In this document: positions 22,441-37,000 of the stretch, one piece after another
Numbering within the stretch: position 1 is the stretch's first letter
Layout of the letters: each line of letters starts with the position of its first letter
From: Haliotis asinina
Lineage: Eukaryota; Mollusca; Gastropoda; Lepetellida; Haliotidae
Assembly: GCF_037392515.1 (NCBI RefSeq)
Contig: NC_090290.1
Coordinates: forward strand, 58,044,753-58,108,752
DNA: 64,000 bases
Direction of reading: 5' to 3'
Made by a program: the position numbers and the translations under genes
The notes under the pieces: model-generated
The model's input: only the letters and a program-made list of their open reading frames with translations
Databases searched by the model: none
What the model was told of the DNA's origin: nothing

Positions 22441-25400
22441 CGTACATGGTAATAAGGATGTTAACTAGCTGACTGACATACCTGATATCGAAGGATGTTA
22501 ACCAGCTGACTGACGTACATGCTAATAAGGATGTTAACTAGCTGACTGACATACCTGATATCTAAGGATGTTAACCAGCTGACTGACGTACATGCTAATA
22601 AGGATGTTAACTAGCTGACTGACATACCTGATATCTAAGGATGTTAACCAGCTGACTGACGTACATGCTAATAAGGATGTTGACTAGCTGACTGACGTAC
22701 ATGCTAATAAGGATGTTAACCAGCTGACTGACGTACATGCTAATAAGGATGTTAACCAGCTGACTGACGTACATGCTAATAAGGATGTTAACTAGCTGAC
22801 TGACATACCTGATATCTAAGGATGTTAACCAGCTGACTGACGTACATGCTAATAAGGATGTTAACTAGCTGACTGACATACCTGATATCTAAGGATGTTA
22901 ACTAGCTGACTGACGTACCTGCTAATAAGGACGTTAACCAGCTGACTGACATACCTGATATCTAAGGATGTTAACCAGCTGACTGACGTACATGCTAATA
23001 AGGATGTTAACTAGCTGACTGACGTACATGCTAATAAGGACGTTAACTAGCTGACTGACATACCTGATATCAAAGGATGTTAACTAGCTGACTGACGTAC
23101 CTGCTAATAAGGACGTCAACCAGCTGACTGACATACCTGATATCTAAGGCTGTTAACCAGCTGACTGACGTACATGCTAATAAGGATGTTAACTAGCTGA
23201 CTGACATACCTGATATCTAAGGATGTTAACCAGCTGACTGACGTACATGCTAATAAGGATGTTGACTAGCTGACTGACGTACATGCTAATAAGGATGTTA
23301 ACTAGCTGACTGACATACCTGATATCTAAGGACGTTAACCAGCTGACTGACATACCTGATATCTAAGGATGTTAACTAGCTGACTGACGTACATGCTAAT
23401 AAGGATGTTAACTAGCTGACTGACATAGCTGATATCTAAGGATGTTAACCAGCTGACTGACGTACATGCTAATAAGGATGTTGACTAGCTGACTGACGTA
23501 CATGCTAATAAGGATGTTAACTAGCTGACTGACATACCTGATATCTAAGGCTGTTAACCAGCTGACTGACGTACATGCTAATAAGGATGTTGACTAGCTG
23601 ACTGACATACCTGATATCTAAGGATGTTAACTAGCTGACTGACGTACCTGCTAATAAGGACGTTAACCAGCTGACTGACATACCTGATATCTAAGGCTGT
23701 TAACCAGCTGACTGACGTACATGCTAATAAGGATGTTAACTAGCTGACTGACATACCTGATATCTAAGGATGTTAACTAGCTGACTGACGTACCTGCTAA
23801 TAAGGACGTTAACCAGCTGACTGACATACCTGATATCTAAGGACGTTAACCAGCTGACTGACGTACATGAAACTAGGGCGTTAACCGGCTGACTGACATA
23901 CCTGGTAGCTAAGCATGTTAACCAGCTGACTGACATACCTGGTAGCTAAGCATGTTAACCAGCTGACTGACGTACATGCTAATAAGGACGTTAACCAGCT
24001 CACTGACGTACATGCTAATAAAGATGTTAACCAGCTGACTGACGTACATGCTAATAAGGACGTTAACCAGCTGACTGACATACCTGGTAGCTAAGCATGT
24101 TAACCAGCTGACTGACGTACATGCTAACAAGGACGTTAACCAGCTGACTGACGTACATGCTAATAAGGACGTTAACCAGCTGACTGACATACCTGATATC
24201 TAAGGACGTTAACCAGCTGACTGACATACCTGATATCTAAGGACGTTAACCAGCTGACTGACGTACCTGATATCTAAGGATGTTAACCAGCTGACTGACG
24301 TACATGCTAATAAGGATGTTAACTAGCTGACTGACGTACATGCTAATAAGGACGTTAACCAGCTGACTGACATACCTGGTATCTAAGGACGTTAACCAGC
24401 TGACTGATGTACATGCTAATAAGGATGTTAACCAGCTGACTGACATACATGCTAATAAGGACGTTAACCAGCTGAGTGACATACCTGGTAGCTAAGCATG
24501 TTAACCAGCTGACTGACATACATGCTAATAAGGACGTTAACCAGCTGACTGACGTACATGCTAATAAGGATGTTAACCAGCTGACTGACATACATGCTAA
24601 TAAGGACGTTAACCAGCTGACTGACGTACATGCTAATAAGGACGTTAACCAGCTGACTGACGTACATGCTAATAAGGACGTTAACCAGCTGACTGACGTA
24701 CATGCTAATAAGGATGTTAACTAGCTGACTGACGTACATGCTAATAAGGACGTTAACCAGCTGACTGACATACCTGGTATCAAAGGACGTTAACCAGCTG
24801 ACTGACATACCTGGTAGCTAAGCATGTTAACCAGCTGACTGACGTACATGCTAATAAGGACGTTAACCAGCTGACTGACATACCTGGTAGCTAAGCATGT
24901 TAACCAGCTGACTGACGTACATGCTAATAAGGATGTTAACTAGCTGACTGATGTACATGCTAATAAGAACGTTAACCAGCTGACTGACATACCTGGTAGC
25001 TAAGCATGTTAACCAGCTGACTGATGTACATGCTAATAAGGATGTTAACCAGCTGACTGACGTACATGCTAATAAGGACGTTAACCAGCTGACTGACATA
25101 CCTGGTAGCTAAGGATGTTAACCAGCTGACTGACATACATGCTAATAAGGACGTTAACCAGCTGACTGACGTACATGCTAATAAGCATGTTAACCAGCTG
25201 ACTGATGTACATGCTAATAAGGACGTTAACCAGCTGACTGACGTACATGCTAATAAGGATGTTAACTAGCTAACTGATGTACATGCTAATAAGGACGTTA
25301 ACCAGCTGACTGACATACATGCTAATAAGGATGTTAACCAGCTGACTGACGTACCTGGTAGCTAAGCATGTTAACCAGCTGACTGACGTACATGCTAATA

Positions 25401-27036
25401 AGGACGTTAACCAGCTGACTGACGTACATGCTAATAAGGACGTTAACCAGCTGACTGACATACCTGGTAGCTAAGCATGTTAACCAGCTGACTGACGTAC
25501 ATGCTAATAAGGATGTTAACCAGCTGACTGACGTACATGCTAATAAGGATGTTAACTAGCTGACTGACGTACATGCTAATAAGGACATTAACCAGCTGAC
25601 TGACGTACATGCTAATAAGGATGTTAACTAGCTGACTGACGTACATACTAATAAGGACGTTAACCAGCTGACTGACATACCTGGTAGCTAAGCATGTTAA
25701 CCAGCTGACTGACGTACATGCTAATAAGGACGTTAACCAGCTGACTGACGTACATGCTAATAAGGACGTTAACCAGCTGACTGACATACCTGGTATCTAA
25801 GGACGTTAACCAGCTGACTGACGTACCTGGTAGCTAAGCATGTTAACCAGCTGACTGACGTACATGCTAATAAGGACGTTAACCAGCTGACTGACGTACA
25901 TGCTAATAAGGATGTTAACCAGCTGACTGACGTACATGCTAATAAGGACGTTAACCAGCTGACTGACATACATGCTAATAAGGATGTTAACCAGCTGACT
26001 GACGTACCTGGTAGCTAAGCATGTTAACCAGCTGACTGACGTACATGCTAATAAGGACGTTAACCAGCTGACTGACGTACATGCTAATAAGGACGTTAAC
26101 CAGCTGACTGACATACCTGGTAGCTAAGCATGTTAACCAGCTGACTGACGTACATGCTAATAAGGATGTTAACCAGCTGACTGACGTACATGCTAATAGG
26201 ACGTTAACCAGCTGACTGACGTACATGCTAATAAGGATGTTAACTAGCTGACTGACGTACATGCTAATAAGGACGTTAACCAGCTGACTGACGTACATGC
26301 TAATAAGGATGTTAACTAGCTGACTGACGTACATGCTAATAAGGACGTTAACTAGCTGACTGACATACCTGGTAGCTAAGCATGTTAACCAGCTGACTGA
26401 CATACCTGGTAGCTAAGCATGTTAACCAGCTGACTGACGTACATGCTAATAAGGATGTTAACTAGCTGACTGACGTACATGCTAATAAGGACATTAACCA
26501 GCTGACTGACGTACATGCTAATAAGGATGTTAACTAGCTGACTGACGTACATGCTAATAAGGACGTTAACCAGCTGACTGACATACCTGGTAGCTAAGCA
26601 TGTTAACCAGCTGACTGACGTACATGCTAATAAGGATGTTAACCAGCTGACTGACGTACATGCTAATAAGGACGTTAACCAGCTGACTGACATACCTGGT
26701 ATCTAAGGACGTTAACCAGCTGACTGACGTACCTGGTAGCTAAGCATGTTAACCAGCTGACTGACGTACATGCTAATAAGGACGTTAACCAGCTGACAGA
26801 CGTACATGCTAATAAGGATGTTAACCAGCTGATTGACGTACATGCTAATAGGACGTTAACCAGCTGACTGACGTACATGCTAATAAGGATGTTAACTAGC
26901 TGACTGACGTACATGCTAATAAGGACGTTAACCAGCTGACTGACATACCCGGTAGCTAAGCATGTTAACCAGCTGACTGACGTACATGCTAATAAGGACG
27001 TTAACCAGCTGACTGACGTACATGCTAATAAGGACG

Positions 27037-30000
27037 TTAACCAGCTGACTGACATACCTGGTATCTAAGGACGTTAACCAGCTGACTGACGTACCTGGTA
27101 GCTAAGCATGTTAACCAGCTGACTGACGTACATGCTAATAAGGACGTTAACCAGCAGACTGACGTACATGCTAATAAGGATGTTAACCAGCTGACTGACG
27201 TACATGCTAATAAGGACGTTAACCAGCTGACTGACATACATGCTAATAAGGATGTTAACCAGCTGACTGACATACATGCTAATAAGGATGTTAACCAGCT
27301 GATTGACGTACATGCTAATAGGACGTTAACCAGCTGACTGACGTACATGCTAATAAGGATGTTAACTAGCTGACTGACGTACATGCTAATAAGGACGTTA
27401 ACCAGCTGACTGACATACCTGGTATCTAAGGACGTTAACCAGCTGACTGATGTACATGCTAATAAGGATGTTAACCAGCTGACTGACATACATGCTAATA
27501 AGGACGTTAACCAGCTGACTGACATACCTGGTAGCTAAGCATGTTAACCAGCTGACTGACGTACATGCTAATAAGGACGTTAACCAGCTGACTGACGTAC
27601 ATGCTAATAAGGATGTTAACCAGCTGACTGACGTACATGCTAATAAGGACGTTAACCAGCTGACTGACGTACATGCTAATAAGGATGTTAACTAGCTGAC
27701 TGACGTACATGCTAATAAGGATGTTAACCAGCTGACTGACATACCTGGTATCTAAGGACGTTAACCAGCTGACTGACATACCTGGTAGCTAAGCATGTTA
27801 ACCAGCTGACTGACGTACATGCTAATAAGGACGTTAAACAGCTGACTGACGTACATGCTAATAAGGATGTTAACCAGCTGACTGACATACATGTTAATAA
27901 GGACGTTAACCAGCTGACTGACATACCTGGTAGCTAAGCATGTTAAGCAGCTGACTGACATACCTGGTAGCTAAGCATGTTAACCAGCTGACTGACGTAC
28001 ATGCTAATAAGGATGTTAACTAGCTGACTGACGTACCTGCTAATAAGGATGTTAACCAGCTGACTGACGTACATCCTAATAAGGACGTTAACCAGCTGAC
28101 TGACATACCTGATATCTAAGGACGTTAACCAGCTGACTGACATACCTGATATCTAAGGACGTTAACCAGCTGACTGACGTACATGCTAATAAGGATGTTA
28201 ACTAGCTGACTGACGTACCTGCTAATAAGGATGTTAACCAGCTGACTGACGTACATGCTAATAAGGACGTTAACCAGCTGACTGACATACCTGATATCTA
28301 AGGACGTTAACCAGCTGACTGACATACCTGATATCTAAGGACGTTAACCAGCTGACTGACGTACCTGATATCTAAGGATGTTAACCAGCTGACTGACGTA
28401 CATGATATCTAAGGATGTTAACCAGCTGACTCACGTACATGCTAATAAGGACGTTAACCAGCTGACTGACATACCTGATGTCTAAGGACGTTAACAGGCT
28501 GACTGACATACCTGATATCTAAGGATGTTAACCAGCTGACTGACGTACATGGTAGCTAAGCATGTTAACCAGCTGACTGACATACCTGATATCAAAGGAT
28601 GTTAACCAGCTGACTGATGTACATGCTAATAAGGACGTTAACCAGCTGACTGACGTACATGCTAATAAGGATGTTAACTAGCTGACTGACGTACATGCTA
28701 ATAAGGATGTTAACTAGCTGACTGACATACCTGGTAGCTAAGCATGTTAACCAGCTGACTGACATACCTGGTAGCTAAGCATGTTAACCAGCTGACTGAC
28801 GTACATGCTAATAAGGACGTTAACCAGCTGACTGACGTACATGCTAATAAGGATGTTAACCAGCTGACTGACATACATGCTAATAAGGACGTTAACCAGC
28901 TGACTGACATACCTGGTAGCTAAGCATGTTAACCAGCTGACTGACATACCTGGTAGCTAAGCATGTTAACCAGCTGACTGACGTACATGCTAATAAGGAT
29001 GTTAACCAGCTGACTGACGTACATGCTAATAAGGATGTTAACCAGCTGACTGACATACCTGGTTGCTAAGGATGTTAACCAGCTGACTGACATACCTGGT
29101 AGCTAAGCATGTTAACCAGCTGACTGACGTACATGCTAATAAGGATGTTAACCAGCTGACTGACGTACATGCTAATAAGGATGTTAACCAGCTGACTGAT
29201 GTACATGCTAATAAGGATGTTAACCAGCTGACTGACATACATGTTAATAAGGACGTTAACCAGCTGACTGACGTACATGCTAATAAGGATGTTAACCAGC
29301 TGACTGACGTACATGCTAATAAGGACGTTAACCAGCTGACTGACGTACATGCTAATAAGGATGTTAACTAGCTGACTGACGTACATGCTAATAAGGATGT
29401 TAACCAGCTGACTGACATACCTGGTTGCTAAGGATGTTAACCAGCTGACTGACGTACATGCTAATAAGGACGTTAACCAGCTGACTGACGTACATGCTAA
29501 TAAGGATGTTAACCAGCTGACTGACATACCTGATATCTAAGCATGTTAACCAGCTGACTGACATACCTGGTAGCTAAGCATGTTAACCAGCTGACTGACA
29601 TACATGCTAATAAGGATGTTAACCAGCTGACTGACGTACATGCTAATAAGGACGTTAACCAGCTGACTGACGTACATGCTAATAAGGACGTTAACCAGCT
29701 GACTGACATACCTGGTATCTAAGGACGTTAACCAGCTGACTGACGTACCTGGTAGCTAAGCATGTTAACCAGCTGACTGACGTACATGCTAATAAGGACG
29801 TTAACCAGCAGACTGACGTACATGCTAATAAGGATGTTAACCAGCTGACTGACGTACATGCTAATAAGGACGTTAACCAGCTGACTGACATACATGCTAA
29901 TAAGGATGTTAACCAGCTGACTGACATACATGCTAATAAGGATGTTAACCAGCTGATTGACGTACATGCTAATAGGACGTTAACCAGCTGACTGACGTAC

Positions 30001-32344
30001 ATGCTAATAAGCATGTTAACTAGCTGACTGACGTACATGCTAATAAGGACGTTAACCAGCTGACTGACATACCTGGTATCTAAGGACGTTAACCAGCTGA
30101 CTGATGTACATGCTAATAAGGATGTTAACCAGCTGACTGACATACATGCTAATAAGGACGTTAACCAGCTGACTGACATACCTGGTAGCTAAGCATGTTA
30201 ACCAGCTGACTGACGTACATGCTAATAAGGACGTTAACCAGCTGACTGATGTACATGCTAATAAGGATGTTAACCAGCTGACTGACGTACATGCTAATAA
30301 GGACGTTAACCAGCTGACTGACGTACATGCTAATAAGGATGTTAACTAGCTGACTGACGTACATGCTAATAAGGATGTTAACCAGCTGACTGACATACCT
30401 GGTATCTAAGGACGTTAACCAGCTGACTGACATACCTGGTAGCTAAGCATGTTAACCAGCTGACTGACGTACATGCTAATAAGGACGTTAAACAGCTGAC
30501 TGACGTACATGCTAATAAGGATGTTAACCAGCTGACTGACATACATGTTAATAAGGACGTTAACCAGCTGACTGACATACCTGGTAGCTAAGCATGTTAA
30601 GCAGCTGACTGACATACCTGGTAGCTAAGCATGTTAACCAGCTGACTGACGTACATGCTAATAAGGATGTTAACTAGCTGACTGACGTACCTGCTAATAA
30701 GGATGTTAACCAGCTGACTGACGTACATCCTAATAAGGACGTTAACCAGCTGACTGACATACCTGATATCTAAGGACGTTAACCAGCTGACTGACATACC
30801 TGATATCTAAGGACGTTAACCAGCTGACTGACGTACATGCTAATAAGGATGTTAACTAGCTGACTGACGTACCTGCTAATAAGGATGTTAACCAGCTGAC
30901 TGACGTACATGCTAATAAGGACGTTAACCAGCTGACTGACATACCTGATATCTAAGGACGTTAACCAGCTGACTGACATACCTGATATCTAAGGACGTTA
31001 ACCAGCTGACTGACGTACCTGATATCTAAGGATGTTAACCAGCTGACTGACGTACATGATATCTAAGGATGTTAACCAGCTGACTCACGTACATGCTAAT
31101 AAGGACGTTAACCAGCTGACTGACATACCTGATGTCTAAGGACGTTAACAGGCTGACTGACATACCTGATATCTAAGGATGTTAACCAGCTGACTGACGT
31201 ACATGGTAGCTAAGCATGTTAACCAGCTGACTGACATACCTGATATCAAAGGATGTTAACCAGCTGACTGATGTACATGCTAATAAGGACGTTAACCAGC
31301 TGACTGACGTACATGCTAATAAGGATGTTAACTAGCTGACTGACGTACATGCTAATAAGGATGTTAACTAGCTGACTGACATACCTGGTAGCTAAGCATG
31401 TTAACCAGCTGACTGACATACCTGGTAGCTAAGCATGTTAACCAGCTGACTGACGTACATGCTAATAAGGACGTTAACCAGCTGACTGACGTACATGCTA
31501 ATAAGGATGTTAACCAGCTGACTGACATACATGCTAATAAGGACGTTAACCAGCTGACTGACATACCTGGTAGCTAAGCATGTTAACCAGCTGACTGACA
31601 TACCTGGTAGCTAAGCATGTTAACCAGCTGACTGACGTACATGCTAATAAGGATGTTAACCAGCTGACTGACGTACATGCTAATAAGGATGTTAACCAGC
31701 TGACTGACATACCTGGTTGCTAAGGATGTTAACCAGCTGACTGACATACCTGGTAGCTAAGCATGTTAACCAGCTGACTGACGTACATGCTAATAAGGAT
31801 GTTAACCAGCTGACTGACGTACATGCTAATAAGGATGTTAACCAGCTGACTGATGTACATGCTAATAAGGATGTTAACCAGCTGACTGACATACATGTTA
31901 ATAAGGACGTTAACCAGCTGACTGACGTACATGCTAATAAGGATGTTAACCAGCTGACTGACGTACATGCTAATAAGGACGTTAACCAGCTGACTGACGT
32001 ACATGCTAATAAGGATGTTAACTAGCTGACTGACGTACATGCTAATAAGGATGTTAACCAGCTGACTGACATACCTGGTTGCTAAGGATGTTAACCAGCT
32101 GACTGACGTACATGCTAATAAGGACGTTAACCAGCTGACTGACGTACATGCTAATAAGGATGTTAACCAGCTGACTGACATACCTGATATCTAAGCATGT
32201 TAACCAGCTGACTGACATACCTGGTAGCTAAGCATGTTAACCAGCTGACTGACATACATGCTAATAAGGATGTTAACCAGCTGACTGACGTACATGCTAA
32301 TAAGGACGTTAACCAGCTGACTGACGTACCTGATATCTAAGGAC
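27037..32344. repeat. Higher-order tandem duplication, 2654-bp period
   Basis: The pattern of unit variants from about 27037 to 29690 recurs from 29691 to about 32344 with an exact offset of 2654 bases. Marker pairs are 27074/29728, 27507/30161, 28710/31364 and 29038/31692. The copies share rare marks such as the units ending cagcagactgacg, gctaatagg (one base short) and acatcctaataagg. They differ by a few substitutions. Confidence 0.85.
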
Positions 32345-35300
32345 GTTAACAGGCTGACATATATCTGATATCTAAGGATGTTAACTAGCTGACTGACGTA
32401 CCTGCTAATAAGGACGTTAACCAGCTGACTGAAATATCTGATGTCTAAGGACGTTAACAGGCTGACTGACATACCTGATATCTAAGGATGTTAACTAGCT
32501 GACTGACGTACATGCTAATAAGGATGTTAACCAGCTGACTGACGTACATGCTAATAAGGATGTTAACCAGCTGATTGACGTACATGCTAATAGGACGTTA
32601 ACCAGCTGACTGACGTACATGCTAATAAGGATGTTAACTAGCTGACTGACGTACATGCTAATAAGGACGTTAACCAGCTGACTGACATACCTGGTATCTA
32701 AGGACGTTAACCAGCTGACTGATGTACATGCTAATAAGGATGTTAACCAGCTGACTGACATACATGCTAATAAGGACGTTAACCAGCTGACTGACATACC
32801 TGGTAGCTAAGCATGTTAACCAGCTGACTGACGTACATGCTAATAAGGACGTTAACCAGCTGACTGACGTACATGCTAATAAGGATGTTAACCAGCTGAC
32901 TGACGTACATGCTAATAAGGACGTTAACCAGCTGACTGACGTACATGCTAATAAGGATGTTAACTAGCTGACTGACGTACATGCTAATAAGGACGTTAAC
33001 CAGCTGACTGACATACCTGGTATCTAAGGACGTTAACCAGCTGACTGACATACCTGGTAGCTAAGCATGTTAACCAGCTGACTGACGTACATGCTAATAA
33101 GGACGTTAAACAGCTGACTGACGTACATGCTAATAAGGATGTTAACCAGCTGACTGACATACATGTTAATAAGGACGTTAACCAGCTGACTGACATACCT
33201 GGTAGCTAAGCATGTTAAGCAGCTGACTGACATACCTGGTAGCTAAGCATGTTAACCAGCTGACTGACGTACATGCTAATAAGGATGTTAACTAGCTGAC
33301 TGACGTACCTGCTAATAAGGATGTTAACCAGCTGACTGACGTACATGCTAATAAGGACGTTAACCAGCTGACTGACATACCTGATATCTAAGGACGTTAA
33401 CCAGCTGACTGACATACCTGATATCTAAGGACGTGAACCAGCTGACTGACGTACATGCTAATAAGGATGTTAACTAGCTGACTGACGTACCTGCTAATAA
33501 GGATGTTAACCAGCTGACTGACGTACATGCTAATAAGGACGTTAACCAGCTGACTGACATACCTGATATCTAAGGACGTTAACCAGCTGACTGACATACC
33601 TGATATCTAAGGACGTTAACCAGCTGACTGACGTACCTGATATCTAAGGATGTTAACCAGCTGACTGACGTACATGATATCTAAGGATGTTAACCAGCTG
33701 ACTGACGTACATGCTAATAAGGACGTTAACCAGCTGACTGACATACCTGATGTCTAAGGACGTTAACAGGCTGACTGACATACCTGATATCTAAGGATGT
33801 TAACCAGCTGACTGACGTACATGGTAGCTAAGCATGTTAACCAGCTGACTGACATACCTGATATCAAAGGATGTTAACCAGCTGACTGACGTACATGCTA
33901 ATAAGGACGTTAACCAGCTGACTGACGTACATGCTAATAAGGATGTTAACTAGCTGACTGACGTACATGCTAATAAGGATGTTAACTAGCTGACTGACAT
34001 ACCTGGTAGCTAAGCATGTTAACCAGCTGACTGACATACCTGGTAGCTAAGCATGTTAACCAGCTGACTGACGTACATGCTAATAAGGATGTTAACCAGC
34101 TGACTGACGTACATGCTAATAAGGATGTTAACCAGCTGACTGACATACCTGGTTGCTAAGGATGTTAACCAGCTGACTGACATACCTGGTAGCTAAGCAT
34201 GTTAACCAGCTGACTGACGTACATGCTAATAAGGATGTTAACCAGCTGACTGACGTACATGCTAATAAGGATGTTAACCAGCTGACTGATCTACATGCTA
34301 ATAAGGATGTTAACCAGCTGACTGACATACATGTTAATAAGGACGTTAACCAGCTGACTGACGTACATGCTAATAAGGATGTTAACCAGCTGACTGACGT
34401 ACATGCTAATAAGGACGTTAACCAGCTGACTGACGTACATGCTAATAAGGATGTTAACTAGCTGACTGACGTACATGCTAATAAGGATGTTAACCAGCTG
34501 ACTGACATACCTGGTTGCTAAGGATGTTAACCAGCTGACTGACGTACATGCTAATAAGGACGTTAACCAGCTGACTGACGTACATGCTAATAAGGATGTT
34601 AACCAGCTGACTGACATACCTGATATCTAAGCATGTTAACCAGCTGACTGACATACCTGGTAGCAAAGCATGTTAACCAGCTGACTGACATACATGCTAA
34701 TAAGAATGTTAACCAGCTGACTGACGTACATGCTAATAAGGACGTTAACCAGCTGACTGACGTACCTGATATCTAAGGACGTTAACAGGCTGACATATAT
34801 CTGATATCTAAGGATGTTAACTAGCTGACTGACGTACCTGCTAATAAGGACGTTAACCAGCTGACTGAAATATCTGATGTCTAAGGACGTTAACAGGCTG
34901 ACTGACATACCTGATATCTAAGGATGTTAACTAGCTGACTGACGTACATGCTAATAAGGATGTTAACCAGCTGACTGACGTACATGCTAATAAGGATGTT
35001 AACCAGCTGATTGACGTACATGCTAATAGGACGTTAACCAGCTGACTGACGTACATGCTAATAAGGATGTTAACTAGCTGACTGACGTACATGCTAATAA
35101 GGACGTTAACCAGCTGACTGACATACCTGGTATCTAAGGACGTTAACCAGCTGACTGATGTACATGCTAATAAGGATGTTAACCAGCTGACTGACATACA
35201 TGCTAATAAGGACGTTAACCAGCTGACTGACATACCTGGTAGCTAAGCATGTTAACCAGCTGACTGACGTACATGCTAATAAGGACGTTAACCAGCTGAC

Positions 35301-37000
35301 TGACGTACATGCTAATAAGGATGTTAACCAGCTGACTGATGTACATGCTAATAAGGATGTTAACCAGCTGACTGACATACATGTTAATAAGGACGTTAAC
35401 CAGCTGACTGACGTACATGCTAATAAGGATGTTAACCAGCTGACTGACGTACATGCTAATAAGGATGTTAACCAGCTGATTGACGTACATGCTAATAGGA
35501 CGTTAACCAGCTGACTGACGTACATGCTAATAAGGATGTTAACTAGCTGACTGACGTACATGCTAATAAGGACGTTAACCAGCTGACTGACATACCTGGT
35601 ATCTAAGGATGTTAACCAGCTGACTGATGTACATGCTAATAAGGATGTTAACCAGCTGACTGACATACATGCTAATAAGGACGTTAACCAGCTGACTGAC
35701 ATACCTGGTAGCTAAGCATGTTAACCAGCTGACTGACGTACATGCTAATAAGGACGTTAACCAGCTGACTGACGTACATGCTAATAAGGATGTTAACCAG
35801 CTGACTGATGTACATGCTAATAAGGATGTTAACCAGCTGACTGACATACATGTTAATAAGGACGTTAACCAGCTGACTGACGTACATGCTAATAAGGATG
35901 TTAACCAGCTGACTGACGTACATGCTAATAAGGACGTTAACCAGCTGACTGACGTACATGCTAATAAGGATGTTAACTAGCTGACTGACGTACATGCTAA
36001 TAAGGATGTTAACCAGCTGACTGACATACCTGGTTGCTAAGGATGTTAACCAGCTGACTGACGTACATGCTAATAAGGACGTTAACCAGCTGACTGACGT
36101 ACATGCTAATAAGGATGTTAACCAGCTGACTGACATACCTGATATCTAAGCATGTTAACCAGCTGACTGACATACCTGGTAGCTAAGCATGTTAACCAGC
36201 TGACTGACATACATGCTAATAAGGATGTTAACCAGCTGACTGACGTACATGCTAATAAGGACGTTAACCAGCTGACTGACGTACCTGATATCTAAGGACG
36301 TTAACAGGCTGACATATATCTGATATCTAAGGATGTTAACTAGCTGACTGACGTACCTGCTAATAAGGACGTTAACCAGCTGACTGAAATATCTGATGTC
36401 TAAGGACGTTAACAGGCTGACTGACATACCTGATATCTAAGGATGTTAACTAGCTGACTGACGTACATGCTAATAAGGATGTTAACCAGCTGACTGACGT
36501 ACATGCTAATAAGGATGTTAACCAGCTGATTGACGTACATGCTAATAGGACGTTAACCAGCTGACTGACGTACATGCTAATAAGGATGTTAACTAGCTGA
36601 CTGACGTACATGCTAATAAGGACGTTAACCAGCTGACTGACATACCTGGTATCTAAGGACGTTAACCAGCTGACTGATGTACATGCTAATAAGGATGTTA
36701 ACCAGCTGACTGACATACATGCTAATAAGGACGTTAACCAGCTGACTGACATACCTGGTAGCTAAGCATGTTAACCAGCTGACTGACGTACATGCTAATA
36801 AGGACGTTAACCAGCTGACTGACGTACATGCTAATAAGGATGTTAACCAGCTGACTGACGTACATGCTAATAAGGACGTTAACCAGCTGACTGACGTACA
36901 TGCTAATAAGGATGTTAACTAGCTGACTGACGTACATGCTAATAAGGACGTTAACCAGCTGACTGACATACATGCTAATAAGGACGTTAACCAGCTGACT
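32200..37000. repeat. Further higher-order blocks (2436- and 1519-bp offsets)
   Basis: A marker block with the irregular segment caggctgacatatatctgat recurs near 32350, 34790, 36305 and 38855. Offsets between matching blocks are 2436 (32495 to 34931) and 1519 (34931 to 36450), and 33215 to 37169 is 3954. These offsets show repeated unequal exchange of multi-kilobase segments rather than only unit-by-unit slippage. Confidence 0.8.
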